Shown: piece after piece, positions 63,114 through 64,000 of the stretch
How the letters are laid out: each line of letters begins with the position of its first letter
How positions within the stretch are numbered: position 1 is the first letter of the stretch
NCBI GenBank assembly: GCA_902801325.1
Contig: CADCHQ010000006.1
Location: forward strand, 62,001 to 126,000
Source: an uncultured Bacteroidales bacterium
Lineage (GTDB): Bacteria > Bacteroidota > Bacteroidia > Bacteroidales > Bacteroidaceae
Direction of reading: 5' to 3'
Length of the DNA stretch: 64,000 nt
Notes under the pieces: model-generated
Seen by the model: only the letters and a program-made list of their open reading frames with translations
Told to the model about the DNA's origin: nothing
Databases searched by the model: none
Made by a program: the position numbers and the translations under genes

Positions 63114-63995
63114 ATGATAGACGGATTCAACGGACAGCGAGAAGTGGTGCTCCCCCCGATGGTTGTAGATATGGAGCACAACGACATACTCACCTCGAGC
63201 CTCTATGTCACAGACATTGGCTACTATCCACACGCATCCCATCACTATCGGACACGCGAACAGGGAATCGAGGAACACGTGCTCATCTACTGCGTCGACG
63301 GGGCTGGTTGGTATCGAGTGGGAGGACGAGAGTATCAGGTCGAAGAAGGACAATTCTTCGTTCTTCCGGCCCATCGCCCTCATGCCTACGGAGCAGCAAA
63401 GGGAGACAAAGCCTGGACCATCTACTGGCTTCATTTCAGCGGGACGCAAGCCCCCGTCTATGCGGAGGGGGCATTAGAGCCTCAGAGCATTCGAACCGCC
63501 ACCAACTCGCGCATAAGCGACAGAAACAACATCTTTGAGGAAATCATGCAGACCCTGCAAGGCGGATATAGCCTCGAGCACCTGCGCTATGCTTCGGCCT
63601 TGCTGCATCACTATCTCGCCTCGATGCGATACCTCGAACTCTATCGAAGCCAAGCGGACGAGAAAGGCAACTATGTCGATCCCGTGAGTGCGGCCATTCA
63701 TTACATGCGTGAAAACATTGAGCACCACGTGACTGTAGACGACGTTCTGCGCTATGTGGGATATTCTCAGAGCCACTTCACAAGCCTGTTCAAGCAGAGC
63801 ACGGGTTATAGCCCCATCAACTACTTCAACCAACTGAAGGTGCAAGCGGCTTGTCGCTATCTCGATGAAACGGATATGCGTGTCAACCAGATCTGCCACA
63901 AGGTGGGCATTGAAGACAGTTACTACTTCTCACGCCTCTTCACGAGAGTCATGGGACTTTCGCCAACGGAGTACAGAAGCCGGGCGAGGTCGTAA
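63114..63995 (+). CDS. AraC family transcriptional regulator
   Basis: A 293-residue regulator: N-terminal cupin-like sugar-binding domain (about 30-130; VDGAGWYRVGGREYQVEEGQ, then LPAHRPHAY) and C-terminal double HTH (about 190-290; VTVDDVLRYVGYSQSHFTSLFKQSTG and VNQICHKVGIEDSYYFSRLFTRVMG, ending LSPTEYR). It is divergent from the sugar porter with about 108 bases between, so it most likely activates that operon in response to a sugar. The gene is complete and stops five bases before the window's end. Confidence 0.94.
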   Translation: MIDGFNGQREVVLPPMVVDMEHNDILTSSLYVTDIGYYPHASHHYRTREQGIEEHVLIYCVDGAGWYRVGGREYQVEEGQFFVLPAHRPHAYGAAKGDKAWTIYWLHFSGTQAPVYAEGALEPQSIRTATNSRISDRNNIFEEIMQTLQGGYSLEHLRYASALLHHYLASMRYLELYRSQADEKGNYVDPVSAAIHYMRENIEHHVTVDDVLRYVGYSQSHFTSLFKQSTGYSPINYFNQLKVQAACRYLDETDMRVNQICHKVGIEDSYYFSRLFTRVMGLSPTEYRSRARS

Positions 63996-64000
63996 AAGAG

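Overview
The window looks like a chromosomal segment of a gut or rumen Bacteroidales bacterium, most likely Prevotellaceae. The evidence is a complete starch-utilisation (sus) locus, SusC/D and TonB receptor chemistry, several proteins ending in type IX secretion (T9SS) sorting tails, Bacteroidales-only families (DUF4270, DUF4835, DUF3127, DUF5107, DUF6377-like SusR), almost no Shine-Dalgarno sites, and many promoters of the Bacteroidetes form TTTG-N19/20-TAnnTTTG. No phage, plasmid, transposase, rRNA or CRISPR is visible. One tRNA (Cys, GCA) is present.

Layout. 1-4.6 kb: end of a DUF2520 gene, a KdsC-like phosphatase, Maf, a lipoprotein and a TonB-dependent receptor. 4.7-12.8 kb: M48 peptidase, methylmalonyl-CoA epimerase, panC-panD, a short starch synthase with a DUF4270 lipoprotein, a LOG-like protein and an M64 peptidase. 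12.8-13.8 kb: an AT-rich segment bounded by inverted repeats and a helical LEA-like protein. 13.9-30.5 kb: the starch locus, with susR reading away from susA-B-C-D-E-F, then a GH13/CBM26 amylase carrying a T9SS tail and an SLC45-type sugar transporter. 30.8-40.5 kb: housekeeping genes (DUF3127, dnaN, exonuclease, coaBC, DUF4835, recN, a TPR protein with a broken protease fold, tilS). 40.5-50.9 kb: an accessory region with two tandem copies of a unit [about 1,200-residue T9SS surface protein + 61-residue acidic, Trp-rich peptide + terminator], then a BspA-like leucine-rich-repeat/dockerin gene followed by a remnant of the same unit's 3' end. 51.1-64 kb: a second glycan locus with no SusC/SusD: GH76 and a clan-A-like hydrolase (both T9SS), tRNA-Cys, a GH35, a DUF5107-TPR protein, a sugar porter and a divergent AraC regulator.

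How it works together. In the starch locus SusR would sense maltooligosaccharides, SusD/E/F and SusC bind and import starch fragments, SusA (GH13) and SusB (GH97) finish the digestion, and the SLC45-type carrier takes the sugar into the cytoplasm. The outer amylase here appears to be exported by T9SS rather than anchored as a lipoprotein as SusG is.

The least expected signal is in the repeats. The intergenic DNA is full of short tandem runs and GC-rich palindromes, and the same repeat types run in frame into at least ten genes, at N-termini, signal peptides, linkers, a transporter loop and inside SusB. Two 22-23-bp periodic arrays lie between convergent genes. The duplicated surface-protein/peptide unit is the best candidate for an undescribed system.
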